NCBI GenBank assembly: GCA_028290325.1 | Contig: JAQGJY010000015.1 | Location: 1-14,280, forward strand | Direction of reading: 5' to 3' | DNA: 14,280 bases | Source of the DNA: Tardiphaga sp. | GTDB taxonomy: Bacteria > Pseudomonadota > Alphaproteobacteria > Rhizobiales > Xanthobacteraceae | Shown here: positions 6,434 to 13,730 of the stretch, piece by piece | Numbering within the stretch: the stretch's first letter is position 1 | How the letters are laid out: every line of letters starts with the position of its first letter | The notes under the pieces: generated by a model | Databases searched by the model: none | The model's input: the letters and a program-made list of their open reading frames with translations, nothing else | What the model was told of the DNA's origin: nothing | Translations under genes and position numbers: made by a program

Positions 6434-6904
6434 ATGACGGACCAACCCGACGATCAAACCGACGATGCCGGCGGTGCGACGGACTACGTGTTCTCGGATC
6501 AGATCGGATACCTGTTACGGCGTGCCTATCAGCGCCATCTCGCCATCTTTCAGGCCCACGCGTCCGATCCGCAGTTGACCAGCGTGCAGTTTTCGACGTT
6601 GTGCGCGTTGCGCGATCGCGGCCCGCAGTCGCAGGGCGAATTGGTGCGCGCGACCAATGTCGATCAGGCGACGATTCGCGGCATCATCAGCCGTTTGAAG
6701 GCAAGAGACCTCATCACGCTGTCGGTCGATCCGAAGGATGCCCGCAAGGTCATCAACGCGCTGACGCCGGCGGGCGCGGCGCTGCTCGACAGCATGGTGC
6801 CGCGGGCGCGGCAGATCAGCGAGATGACGTTGAAAAACCTCAACGCCGTCGAGCGCACGGCGCTCATCTACACGTTACGCAGCATGCTCGATTCCGACGA
6901 TTAG
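6434..6904 (+). CDS. nicR: MarR-family repressor of nicotinate catabolism
   Basis: A 156-residue winged-helix regulator. The DNA-binding region spans about residues 50-115, with a recognition helix near 75-90 (V-D-Q-A-T-I-R-G-I-I-S-R-L). The MarR wing signature D-A-R-K-V-I-N-A-L-T (102-111) follows. The ATG at 6434 is chosen over 6395 because AAGGA lies 9 bp upstream and the family N-terminus begins near here. In P. putida NicR represses the nicC and nicX operons and releases DNA on binding 6-hydroxynicotinate. Location between nicC and nicAB, and two matching palindromes in the divergent promoter region, support the same role here. nicA follows after 37 bp on the same strand with no obvious promoter or TetR gene, so NicR may also control nicAB, unlike the P. 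putida arrangement where NicS does so. Confidence 0.85.
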   Translation: MTDQPDDQTDDAGGATDYVFSDQIGYLLRRAYQRHLAIFQAHASDPQLTSVQFSTLCALRDRGPQSQGELVRATNVDQATIRGIISRLKARDLITLSVDPKDARKVINALTPAGAALLDSMVPRARQISEMTLKNLNAVERTALIYTLRSMLDSDD

Positions 6905-6908
6905 ACCT

Positions 6909-6941
6909 GTCCGGCAGGCCTGCCGCGATGGCGCGCCGGAC
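6909..6941 (+). promoter_or_regulatory. Inverted repeats between nicR and nicA, abutting the nicA start
   Basis: GTCCGGC (6909-6915) and GCCGGAC (6935-6941) form a perfect 7-bp stem ending immediately before the nicA ATG. Inside it a perfect 14-bp palindrome, CGGCAGGCCTGCCG (6912-6925), competes with the longer stem. No Shine-Dalgarno sequence is visible in this interval. The structure could be an operator, or an RNA element that tunes nicA translation or transcript ends. Confidence 0.45.
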
Positions 6942-7490
6942 ATGTTGACCGCAGCGGCAAAGTTTCGCATTCGGGTCAACGGCCGCATCCATGATGTTTA
7001 CGCGGCACCGCGAACACCGCTGCTCTACATTCTTCGCAACGATCTAAAGCTGAACGGACCGAAATTCGGCTGCGGTCTCGGCGAATGCGGCGCCTGCGCG
7101 GTTTTGATCGGAAACCGTTCGGTTCGATCCTGCACGATCGCGCTGTCCGCCGTTCGCGATCGGGCGGTGACGACGCTCGAAGGTCTCGGCAATAGCGACG
7201 CTCCTCACCCCGTGCAGGCCGCCTTTATCGCCAACAACGCCGCGCAATGCGGCTACTGCCTCAACGGCATGATTATCGCCACCGTTGCGTTGCTGGCCAG
7301 CCATCCGCATCCGACCGAGACCGAGATACGCAACGCCCTGCGCTATCATCTGTGTCGCTGCGGCACGCATATCGAAATTCTCGCGGCGGTGCGTTCGGCC
7401 GCCGCCTGGTCCGCTGAAGCGGGACAAGCTGGCGATGGTGCCGTCGATGATCGCGCGACAAGCCATGATCCTCACGAGGCCGCGTCATGA
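6942..7490 (+). CDS. nicA: Nicotinate dehydrogenase, small 2Fe-2S subunit
   Basis: A 182-residue iron-sulfur subunit of the nicotinate hydroxylase that converts nicotinate to 6-hydroxynicotinate. The N-terminal plant-type 2Fe-2S domain has Cys44, Cys49, Cys52 and Cys64 (F-G-C-G-L-G-E-C-G-A-C). The second, helical 2Fe-2S domain has Cys103 and Cys106 (Q-C-G-Y-C) and Cys138 and Cys140 (C-R-C-G). This is the full set for the xanthine-dehydrogenase family. It carries electrons from the molybdenum centre of NicB towards the haems. It is about 25 residues longer at the C-terminus than P. putida NicA, with an acidic, presumably disordered tail. It overlaps nicB by 4 bp (ATGA), a sign of translational coupling. 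The start has no evident ribosome binding site and lies against a hairpin. Confidence 0.92.
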   Translation: MLTAAAKFRIRVNGRIHDVYAAPRTPLLYILRNDLKLNGPKFGCGLGECGACAVLIGNRSVRSCTIALSAVRDRAVTTLEGLGNSDAPHPVQAAFIANNAAQCGYCLNGMIIATVALLASHPHPTETEIRNALRYHLCRCGTHIEILAAVRSAAAWSAEAGQAGDGAVDDRATSHDPHEAAS

Positions 7491-10400
7491 CCGATCGCCA
7501 CGATCGTCCCTCGTCCGACTATCTCAATGCACCGGACACACTCGTCGTGGTTCGTCCCGCCGCATCGGGACCGGACGACCTCTTCGTCGCCATCTCCTCG
7601 ACCGGACTGGTCACCGCCTTCAACGGCCATGTTGATCTCGGCACCGGCATCCGCACCGCGTTGGCGCAGATCGTGGCCGAGGACCTCGACGTTGCGTTTG
7701 ACCACGTCCGCATGGTGCTCGGCAGCACGGCGGCGACGCCCGATCAGGGCGCCACGATCGCCAGCGAGACGATTCAGATCGCCGCCCGCCCGTTACGGTT
7801 CGCCGCGGCGACCGCGCGGCATTATCTCGTCGGCCTCGCCGCGCAACGGCTCGGCCTGACGCCCGACGACGTGACGGTGCAGGACGGCATCGTGCGGCCG
7901 AAGGCGGTGAGCAACCGCTCCGTCTCGTATGCCGACCTGATCGCTGGGCCAACCATCCGCCTCGAACTCGATCTCGGCGCGCCGCTCAAGCCCGCGTCGC
8001 ATTATCGGATCGTCGGACAGGCCCAGCCACGGGTCGATATTCCAGCCAAGGCCACCGGCGCGTGGACCTATGTCCACGACGTTCGCGTGCCCGGCATGCT
8101 CCATGGCCGCGTGGTGCGCCCACCTTATGCGGGCTTCGACACCGGCGCGCATGTCGGCACCAGCTTCATCGCGGTGGATGAGGCATCGGTCGCAAATATT
8201 CCGGGACTGGTTGCCGTCGTCGTCATCGGCGATTTCGTCGGCGTCGTGGCCGCGCGCGAGGAGAATGCCATTCTGGCGATGCGGCAGTTGCGCGTAACCT
8301 GGCAACCCGCGCCCGACATTCCCGATCTCAATGCGCCCGAGGCCGCGCTTCGCGCCAATCCCTCGACAGCAAGACAGCTCACCAACCAAGGCGATGTCGA
8401 TCGCGGATTGGCCGGGGCGGCCGAAGCGATGAACCGCACTTATGTCTGGCCATACCAGATGCATGGTTCGATCGGCCCATCTTGCGCCGTGGCCGACTGG
8501 CACGAGAGCGGCCTCACGGTCTGGTCCGGGACGCAAAACCCGTTTCCCATGCGCGCGGATCTCGCCAAGCTGCTGGACATGCCGGAGGAGCGGATCGTCG
8601 TCGCGCGGCTCGAAGCGGCGGGTTGCTACGGCCGCAATTGCGCCGATGACGTGACCGCCGACGCGGCTTTGCTGTCCCGCGCGGTGCGGCGTCCGGTTCG
8701 GGTCCAGCTCACGCGCGAACAGGAACATCTTTGGGAACCGAAGGGCGCCGCGCAGGTGATCGACGTGCGCGGCGGCCTCGACCTCGAAGGCGGACCGGCC
8801 GCCTATGACTTCGAAACCCGCTATCCCTCCAATCTCGCCCCGACATTGCCGCTGATCCTGACAGGCAAGGTGCCGCCGGTGGCCGACGTCTTGCAAATGG
8901 GCGACCGCACCGCGATCCCTCCTTATGCCTACGGCAATCTGCGCGTCACCGTGCACGACATGCCGCCGATCGCGCGGGCCTCGTGGTTTCGTGGCGTCTC
9001 GGCGATGCCGAACAGCTTCGCCCATGAATCCTTCATCGACGAACTGGCGACGGCGGCCGCCGTGGATCCGATCGAATACCGGCTGCGCTATCTCCGTGAT
9101 TCACGCGCGGTCGATCTGGTCCGCGCGGTGGCGGAGCGCGCGCAATGGCTGCCACACACCAAGCCGCAAACGCTCGGCGGCGAAGGTGACATTCTCTACG
9201 GGCGCGGCTTCGCCTATGCCGTCTACGTTCACGGGACATTTCCCGGCACCGCGGCGGCATGGGCCGCCTGGGTCGCCGATGTCGCCGTCAACAAGGTGAC
9301 CGGCGACGTCGCGCTGACGCGCGTCGTCTGCGGACAGGACACCGGGCAGATCATCAATCCGGACGGCGTCACGCATCAGATCCATGGCAACATCATCCAA
9401 TCCACCAGCCGGGTCTTGAAGGAGCAGGTCAGCTTCTCATCGACGGCGGTCAGCAGTCAGGAATGGGGTGCCTATCCCATCCTCACCTTTCCCGACGTGC
9501 CCGACATCGACGTGTTGCTGATGCCGCGTCCGGACGAGCCGCCACTTGGCGCCGGCGAGTCGGCGTCGGTGCCAAGCGCCGCCGCGATCGCCAACGCAAT
9601 CTTCGACGCGACCGGCATCCGCTTTCGTGAACTACCGCTGACGCCCGAGCGGATCCGCGCCGCGCTCAATCCGTTGCCGCCGCCCGCACCACCCGCGACG
9701 GCGGCGCAATCAGGCTGGCGGCACTGGTTTCCTTTTGCGGCGCTCGCCGGCTTGGGCGCGCTGATCGTCACGGCGATGCCGTTCCGCCCGTCGATCGCGC
9801 CGATCGAACGTCCGCGCGCAAATGTTTTTTCCGCCGAGACGATCGAACGCGGACGCTTGGCGGCCGCGATCGGCGCTTGCAACGTCTGCCATGTCGGCCA
9901 TGACGGCGTGGCCTTTGCCGGCGGGCGCGCGCTCGATACGCCGTTCGGCGCCGTCTATGCCACCAACATCACGCCAGACCCCGCCGCCGGAATCGGGGCT
10001 TGGAGCTATCCTGCCTTCGCGCGCGCGATGCGCGAGGGAGTCTCGCGCGACGGGCACCATCTCTATCCGGCGCATCCCTACACGTCGTTCGCCAAAAGCA
10101 GCGAGACCGACATCCAGGCGCTCTACGCTTTTCTGATGGCGCAACCGGCGTCGCCGTCGCGAGCGCCCGAAACGACGCTTCGATTTCCATTCAACATGCG
10201 ACCGCTGATGGCTGGCTGGAACGCGCTATTCCTGTCGTCCGCGTCGGCGCTCGCCGATATCTCGCGGAGCCCCGAGTGGCGGCGCGGCGCCGAGTTGGTG
10301 GAGGGACTCGGCCATTGCAGCGCCTGCCATTCGGACCGCAACGCGCTCGGCGCCGAGAGGAAGGGCGGCGCGCATCTCACCGGCGGTGTCGCTGATGGTT

Positions 10401-11038
10401 GGCATGCGCCATCGCTTTCCACCTCGCGTTTCGCGCCGGTCGGCTGGACCGCCGAGGCCTTTTACGACTATCTCCGCACGGGCCGTTCGGCCGAACATGG
10501 GGCGGCGGCGGGTCCGATGGCGCGTGTCATCGAGTCGATGAACGCGCTGCCCGATGCCGATATTCGAGCAATGGCAACCTATCTCGCGAGCCTGAACGAA
10601 TCCGCTCCGTCGGTGTCGGAGGCGTCCGCGGCGGCGGCGCGCGCCATCGCGGCCGGCGTGGCGGCCTCAAGACCGGCGGATCTCGCCATGCCGGTGGCCG
10701 CGCGTCTTTTCACGGGCGCGTGCGCGTCCTGCCACGCCGAGACGATGACGCTCACGTCACTGGCGCTGACCACGAGCCTGCATGCCGATCGACCGGACAA
10801 CGTCATCCTGGCCATCCTTCAAGGCGTCGACGCTCCGACTTCAAGCCAGGCCGCGATCCACGCGACGGCGGCCAGTGACGTCCCGGTCAGCGCCGGGATG
10901 CCGTCATTTCGCAACACGCTGGATGATCAGAGCCTGGCTGACCTGGCAATCTATCTGAGAGCCCGCTTCGCGCCGGACAAGGCGCCGTGGACCGGCGTGA
11001 ACGAGGCCATCGCTCGGAGTCGGGCCGCATCGCCGTGA
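7487..11038 (+). CDS. nicB: Nicotinate dehydrogenase, large molybdopterin/cytochrome c subunit
   Basis: A 1183-residue catalytic subunit, close to the length of P. putida NicB. Residues 1 to about 735 form an aldehyde oxidase/isoquinoline-oxidoreductase type molybdenum-cofactor module. It carries G-H-V-D-L-G-T-G near the N-terminus, C-Y-G-R-N-C-A-D-D in the middle, and G-A-G-E with the probable catalytic Glu691. A hydrophobic segment (about 748-767) is a likely membrane span. Three cytochrome c domains follow with C-x-x-C-H sites at 798-802 (CNVCH), 944-948 (CSACH) and 1079-1083 (CASCH), and a candidate axial Met at 1138. There is no N-terminal Sec or Tat signal. The simplest topology is a cytoplasmic molybdenum module with haem domains in the periplasm, attached there by the cytochrome c maturation system. 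Electrons would pass from nicotinate via Mo and the NicA clusters to the haems and an oxidase. It is the last gene of the nicR-nicA-nicB run. Confidence 0.95.
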   Translation: MTDRHDRPSSDYLNAPDTLVVVRPAASGPDDLFVAISSTGLVTAFNGHVDLGTGIRTALAQIVAEDLDVAFDHVRMVLGSTAATPDQGATIASETIQIAARPLRFAAATARHYLVGLAAQRLGLTPDDVTVQDGIVRPKAVSNRSVSYADLIAGPTIRLELDLGAPLKPASHYRIVGQAQPRVDIPAKATGAWTYVHDVRVPGMLHGRVVRPPYAGFDTGAHVGTSFIAVDEASVANIPGLVAVVVIGDFVGVVAAREENAILAMRQLRVTWQPAPDIPDLNAPEAALRANPSTARQLTNQGDVDRGLAGAAEAMNRTYVWPYQMHGSIGPSCAVADWHESGLTVWSGTQNPFPMRADLAKLLDMPEERIVVARLEAAGCYGRNCADDVTADAALLSRAVRRPVRVQLTREQEHLWEPKGAAQVIDVRGGLDLEGGPAAYDFETRYPSNLAPTLPLILTGKVPPVADVLQMGDRTAIPPYAYGNLRVTVHDMPPIARASWFRGVSAMPNSFAHESFIDELATAAAVDPIEYRLRYLRDSRAVDLVRAVAERAQWLPHTKPQTLGGEGDILYGRGFAYAVYVHGTFPGTAAAWAAWVADVAVNKVTGDVALTRVVCGQDTGQIINPDGVTHQIHGNIIQSTSRVLKEQVSFSSTAVSSQEWGAYPILTFPDVPDIDVLLMPRPDEPPLGAGESASVPSAAAIANAIFDATGIRFRELPLTPERIRAALNPLPPPAPPATAAQSGWRHWFPFAALAGLGALIVTAMPFRPSIAPIERPRANVFSAETIERGRLAAAIGACNVCHVGHDGVAFAGGRALDTPFGAVYATNITPDPAAGIGAWSYPAFARAMREGVSRDGHHLYPAHPYTSFAKSSETDIQALYAFLMAQPASPSRAPETTLRFPFNMRPLMAGWNALFLSSASALADISRSPEWRRGAELVEGLGHCSACHSDRNALGAERKGGAHLTGGVADGWHAPSLSTSRFAPVGWTAEAFYDYLRTGRSAEHGAAAGPMARVIESMNALPDADIRAMATYLASLNESAPSVSEASAAAARAIAAGVAASRPADLAMPVAARLFTGACASCHAETMTLTSLALTTSLHADRPDNVILAILQGVDAPTSSQAAIHATAASDVPVSAGMPSFRNTLDDQSLADLAIYLRARFAPDKAPWTGVNEAIARSRAASP

Positions 11039-11146
11039 TCCCGCCGATCGCTGATCGCGCGCCAGAACTTCGCCCTGGCGTGAACGATCCACGTGAGACA
11101 GAACACATCCCGAAGGACGAGCGCGTTCAATCGCGTGATGTTATGG

Positions 11147-11172
11147 AAAAATTGGGCGCGTTCTCACCCGCG
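11147..11172 (-). terminator. Weak candidate terminator after tRNA-Met
   Basis: Read on the - strand just past the tRNA 3' end, a short GC-rich stem (for example CGCG 11169-11172 with CGCG 11157-11160) is followed within a few bases by five T residues (complement of 11147-11151). The stem is only 4-5 bp, so this is tentative. The same stretch (11039-11178) holds the end of the nicB transcript but no clear nicB terminator. Confidence 0.3.
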
Positions 11173-11178
11173 AGGCTT

Positions 11179-11255
11179 TGGTAGCGAGAGAGGGACTCGA
11201 ACCCCCGACCCCAGGATTATGATTCCCGTGCTCTAACCAGCTGAGCTACCTCGCC
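11179..11255 (-). tRNA. tRNA-Met (anticodon CAT), CCA encoded
   Basis: A complete 77-nt cloverleaf. Acceptor stem GGCGAGG pairs with TCTCGCT (G-U at 1-72 and at 7-66). The D-stem is GCTC/GAGC, the anticodon stem CGGGA/TCCTG with loop ATCATAA giving anticodon CAT, the variable loop GGGTC, and the T-stem GGGGG/CCCTC around TTCGAGT. Discriminator A is followed by an encoded CCA (complement of 11179-11181). The initiator features (a 1-72 mismatch and three consecutive G-C pairs in the anticodon stem next to the loop) are absent, so it is the elongator type. A lysidine-modified Ile tRNA would also carry CAT in DNA; the body matches elongator Met of related bacteria better. Confidence 0.93.
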
Positions 11256-11300
11256 AAGGCATCGGATGAGCCGGCTGACACCGTCTTTCCGAGCGTGCGG

Positions 11301-11330
11301 CATATAAGGATTCACGTCGTCGCCTGTCAA
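11301..11330 (-). promoter_or_regulatory. tRNA-Met promoter
   Basis: On the - strand a perfect -35 box TTGACA (complement of 11325-11330) is followed after 18 bp by TATATG (complement of 11301-11306). The start would be near 11294, giving a leader of about 40 nt before the tRNA, removed by RNase P. A separate promoter fits the stable RNA being expressed apart from the upstream gene. Confidence 0.65.
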
Positions 11331-11337
11331 GCAAGCC

Positions 11338-11350
11338 GCCGCATTGCGGC
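11338..11350 (-). terminator. Small perfect hairpin downstream of the secreted protein gene
   Basis: GCCGC-ATT-GCGGC forms a 5-bp stem with a 3-base loop, 33 bp after the stop of the 96-residue gene and just upstream of the tRNA promoter. There is no run of T after it on the - strand, so it may be a factor-dependent or weak terminator, or simply a boundary hairpin. Confidence 0.3.
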
Positions 11351-11382
11351 AAGGCGTGAGTTATTTTGGCTGCACGGTCTGA

Positions 11383-11673
11383 TCACCGCCCGGGCTGCCT
11401 GGGCGGCACCACCGGCATGTTGCTGCCGGTGTTCGGCGCGGGAACGCGCATCTCGGAATCGACCGCGGGCGGGCATAGCACACCGCCTGATTCCGCAAGC
11501 TTCTCTGTCAGGGGTCGGTCGCGACCCGCCGTGCTGAGACCGTTCGGATCATCGGGCTGGGCCCGCGTGGGCGCGCAATCGACCTTGCCCGAGGGAGCCG
11601 GAGCGGGTTGCGCAACCGCCGCGCCGGACCATCCGAGCACGCAAGTGGCGATGATGAATGGTTTGATCTGCAT
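11383..11673 (-). CDS. Small secreted protein of unknown function
   Basis: A 96-residue protein with a clear signal peptide (M-Q-I-K, hydrophobic core, G-A-A-V-A before Gln22 as the likely cleavage site). The mature part of about 75 residues is rich in Pro and charged residues, contains two cysteines (33 and 67) that could pair, and has segments such as N-G-L-S-T-A-G and V-L-C-P-P-A-V-D. From memory, similar short exported proteins with N-G-L-S and C-P-P motifs occur in Bradyrhizobium relatives, always without a known role. The start is the only one that gives the signal peptide. The gene follows the methyltransferase by 52 bp on the same strand. Confidence 0.7.
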   Translation of the reverse strand: MQIKPFIIATCVLGWSGAAVAQPAPAPSGKVDCAPTRAQPDDPNGLSTAGRDRPLTEKLAESGGVLCPPAVDSEMRVPAPNTGSNMPVVPPRQPGR

Positions 11674-11725
11674 CGGACATCAACCGCGACGCCGGCGGGC
11701 GGTTCCGTCGGCAAACCATCGCAGC

Positions 11726-12361
11726 TTAGGTCTTGCGATAACGGATCAGCGAAAAATGACCCATCGGCGGCATCGGGCGGCGCTCCGCCAGCGTCACGCC
11801 GCCATGCGCGGCCGCCCAATCGACCAGCCGTTGCCACGGAAATTCCGGCCGCCAGCCGAGCCGCCGCGCCAACGGCGCGAAGGCCAGTTCGAACAACTTG
11901 CGCGCGCCGCTTTCGGCGCCGATGTGGTTGACCAGGATCAATTCGCCACCCGGTTTCAGCACGCGGATGAACTCGTCCAACGTCGCTTCCGGGTCCGGCA
12001 CGGCGGTGATGACGTATTGCGCCACGACGGCGTCGAACAACGCGTCGGGAAACGCCAGGTTTTTGGCATCCATCACCGACAGCGCTTCGACATTGGTCAG
12101 GTTCTGCGCGCGGACGCGCTCCTGCGCCTTGCGCAACATCGGCAACGAGATATCGACGCCGCATATCTTGGTGCTGCGCGAATAATCCGACAGCGACAAG
12201 CCGGTGCCGACGCCGACATCGAGCACGCGGCCACCGATCCGGTCGGCTTCGATGATCGTCGCCTGCCGGCCGGAATCGAACACCTTGCCGAACACGATGT
12301 CATAGACCGGCGCCCACAGCCCGTAGGCCTTGGCGACCCCTGCCCGGTCGATATCCCCCAT
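11726..12361 (-). CDS. Class I SAM-dependent methyltransferase, probably phosphatidylethanolamine N-methyltransferase type
   Basis: A 211-residue Rossmann-fold methyltransferase. SAM motif I is V-L-D-V-G-V-G-T-G (46-54), the motif II acidic turn is G-V-D-I-S (68-72), and V-L-K-P-G-G-E-L-I-L-V-N-H (134-146) is the post-core segment. The N-terminal Y-G-L-W-A-P-V-Y-D-I-V-F-G (13-25) resembles the Rhodobacter-type PmtA family, which methylates phosphatidylethanolamine towards phosphatidylcholine. That specificity is an inference; ubiquinone-type methyltransferases share the core. The ATG at 12361 is chosen because the extension up to 12556 overlaps mnmA in another frame and has low-complexity Arg/Ser content. 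A GGGGCGGGG lies just upstream as a possible ribosome binding site. It starts 22 bp after the mnmA stop, so the two form an operon. Confidence 0.8.
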   Translation of the reverse strand: MGDIDRAGVAKAYGLWAPVYDIVFGKVFDSGRQATIIEADRIGGRVLDVGVGTGLSLSDYSRSTKICGVDISLPMLRKAQERVRAQNLTNVEALSVMDAKNLAFPDALFDAVVAQYVITAVPDPEATLDEFIRVLKPGGELILVNHIGAESGARKLFELAFAPLARRLGWRPEFPWQRLVDWAAAHGGVTLAERRPMPPMGHFSLIRYRKT

Positions 12362-12383
12362 GTCCCCGCCCCGACTTCGTCCG

Positions 12384-13577
12384 TTAGCTGCGCGCGGCTG
12401 CGAGCGCAGACTGCTCCTGATGGTGACCGACGCGCGCCCGCGCACTGACGATGAAGCCGCCGCCGAGCACGCGTGCCTGCCCGCCGGCCGCGTCATAAAA
12501 CACACAAGCCTGCCCGGGCGACACGCCCTCCTCGCCGCCGACCAGTTCGATTTCATAGCGGCCGTCGACGAGGCGCAGCGACGCCGGCTGCGGCGCGCGC
12601 GTCGAGCGCACTTTGACGAACAGCTCGAGCCCGTCTCCGACAGCGGTCGCTAAATCAGCGCCGCCGATCCAGTTGACGTCGCGCAGAGCGATGCGATGCA
12701 TCCGCAGCGCCTCGCGCGGACCGACGATGACGCGGTGCTGAGCGGCATCGATGCCGACCACATAAAGCGGCGCATCGGATGCGATGCCGAGGCCGCGTCG
12801 TTGCCCGATGGTGAAATGCACGATGCCGGCATGCGTGCCGAGCACGCGGCCGTCTCGATCGACGATGTCACCGGGCGCCATCGCGTTCGGCCGCAACTTC
12901 GCGATGATGTCGGTGTAGCGGCCTGATGGCACGAAGCAGATGTCCTGGCTGTCCTGCTTGTCGGCGACCGCGAGATCGAAGCGACGCGCCAGTTCGCGCG
13001 CCTGCGGCTTGGTCATGTCGCCAAGCGGAAAGCGCAGGAAATCAAGTTGCTCCTGTGTGGTCGCGAACAGGAAATAGCTCTGGTCGCGATCGGCATCCGC
13101 CGCGCAGACCAAAGCGCGGGAGCCGTCAGCGCGGCGACGCGAGGCGACATAATGTCCTGTGGCCAAGGCCTGCGCGCCGAGTTCGCGGGCGGTTTTCAAG
13201 AGATCGCGAAACTTGACCGACCGATTGCACTCGATGCACGGCACCGGCGTTTCGCCGGCTGCATAGCTCGCGGCGAAATTGTCGATCACGGACTCGCGGA
13301 ATCGGCTTTCATAATCCAGCACGTAATGCGGAATGCCGAGCCGTTCGGCAACGTCGCGCGCGTCATGGATATCGCGGCCGGCGCAACAGGCTCCCTTGCG
13401 ATGCGTCGCCGCGCCGTGATCGTACAATTGCAGGGTGATCCCGACGACGTCGTAGCCTTCGGCCTTCAGAAGCGCAGCGGTCGCCGATGAATCGACGCCG
13501 CCGGACATCGCGACGACAACGCGCGTGTCTTCGGGACGACCTGGCAGATCGAGGCTGTTGAGCAAGGGCTGGGACAT
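12384..13577 (-). CDS. mnmA: tRNA-specific 2-thiouridylase
   Basis: MnmA inserts sulfur at C2 of the wobble uridine of tRNA-Lys, -Glu and -Gln using ATP and sulfur relayed from a persulfide carrier. The protein has 397 residues, slightly longer than the E. coli enzyme. It shows the PP-loop M-S-G-G-V-D-S-S (24-31), the catalytic Cys117 in C-I-E-C-N (matching E. coli Cys102) and the second catalytic Cys214 in D-S-Q-D-I-C-F (matching Cys199). T-G-H-Y (140-143), D-Q-S-Y-F-L (165-170) and G-Q-R-R-G-L-G are further family signatures. The ATG at 13577 gives a short N-terminal extension before the PP-loop, usual for alphaproteobacteria. No strong ribosome binding site is visible. It heads the mnmA-methyltransferase transcript and is divergent from the next gene. 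Confidence 0.95.
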   Translation of the reverse strand: MSQPLLNSLDLPGRPEDTRVVVAMSGGVDSSATAALLKAEGYDVVGITLQLYDHGAATHRKGACCAGRDIHDARDVAERLGIPHYVLDYESRFRESVIDNFAASYAAGETPVPCIECNRSVKFRDLLKTARELGAQALATGHYVASRRRADGSRALVCAADADRDQSYFLFATTQEQLDFLRFPLGDMTKPQARELARRFDLAVADKQDSQDICFVPSGRYTDIIAKLRPNAMAPGDIVDRDGRVLGTHAGIVHFTIGQRRGLGIASDAPLYVVGIDAAQHRVIVGPREALRMHRIALRDVNWIGGADLATAVGDGLELFVKVRSTRAPQPASLRLVDGRYEIELVGGEEGVSPGQACVFYDAAGGQARVLGGGFIVSARARVGHHQEQSALAAARS

Positions 13578-13642
13578 CGCCGTTTACATATCGTCGCCAT
13601 CCCCCCGAAGCAATCGCGGGGCTGGCGAATTGATGGGTTGGC

Positions 13643-13659
13643 GCGGCAAAACTTGCCGC
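13643..13659. promoter_or_regulatory. Palindrome about 100 bp upstream of a sigma-54 promoter (candidate enhancer site)
   Basis: GCGGCAA (13643-13649) and TTGCCGC (13653-13659) form a perfect 7-bp inverted repeat with a 3-bp spacer. Its centre is about 106 bp upstream of the start predicted from the -24/-12 promoter at 13731. This is the usual range for binding sites of sigma-54 activators, and FlbD is the flagellar candidate in alphaproteobacteria. A related GC-rich partial repeat follows at 13661-13679. Confidence 0.5.
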
Positions 13660-13730
13660 CGGGCAGAAACGGGCCGGCGATTAGGCCAGACCTGACGACC
13701 CAACTCGTTGATTTTGCACTGAATTGCGGA

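Noticed and set aside
6217..6948. 243-codon + strand frame overlapping nicR
   Set aside because: Out of frame with the MarR coding sequence, Arg-rich and without a domain; a shadow frame.
7793..9025. 410-codon - strand frame inside nicB
   Set aside because: Antisense shadow; nicB is continuous with conserved molybdopterin and haem motifs across it.
11179..11255. tRNA-Met as a site of a recent integrative element
   Set aside because: No integrase gene, no duplicated tRNA 3' end and no composition change were seen; kept only as a low-interest question.
12362..12556. N-terminal extension of the methyltransferase
   Set aside because: It overlaps mnmA out of frame and is low-complexity Arg/Ser-rich; the start at 12361 gives a family-like N-terminus.
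13643..13659. GCGGCAA/TTGCCGC palindrome read as a terminator
   Set aside because: It lies upstream of both divergent genes, has no T-run and ends no transcript in the window; a protein-binding site fits better.
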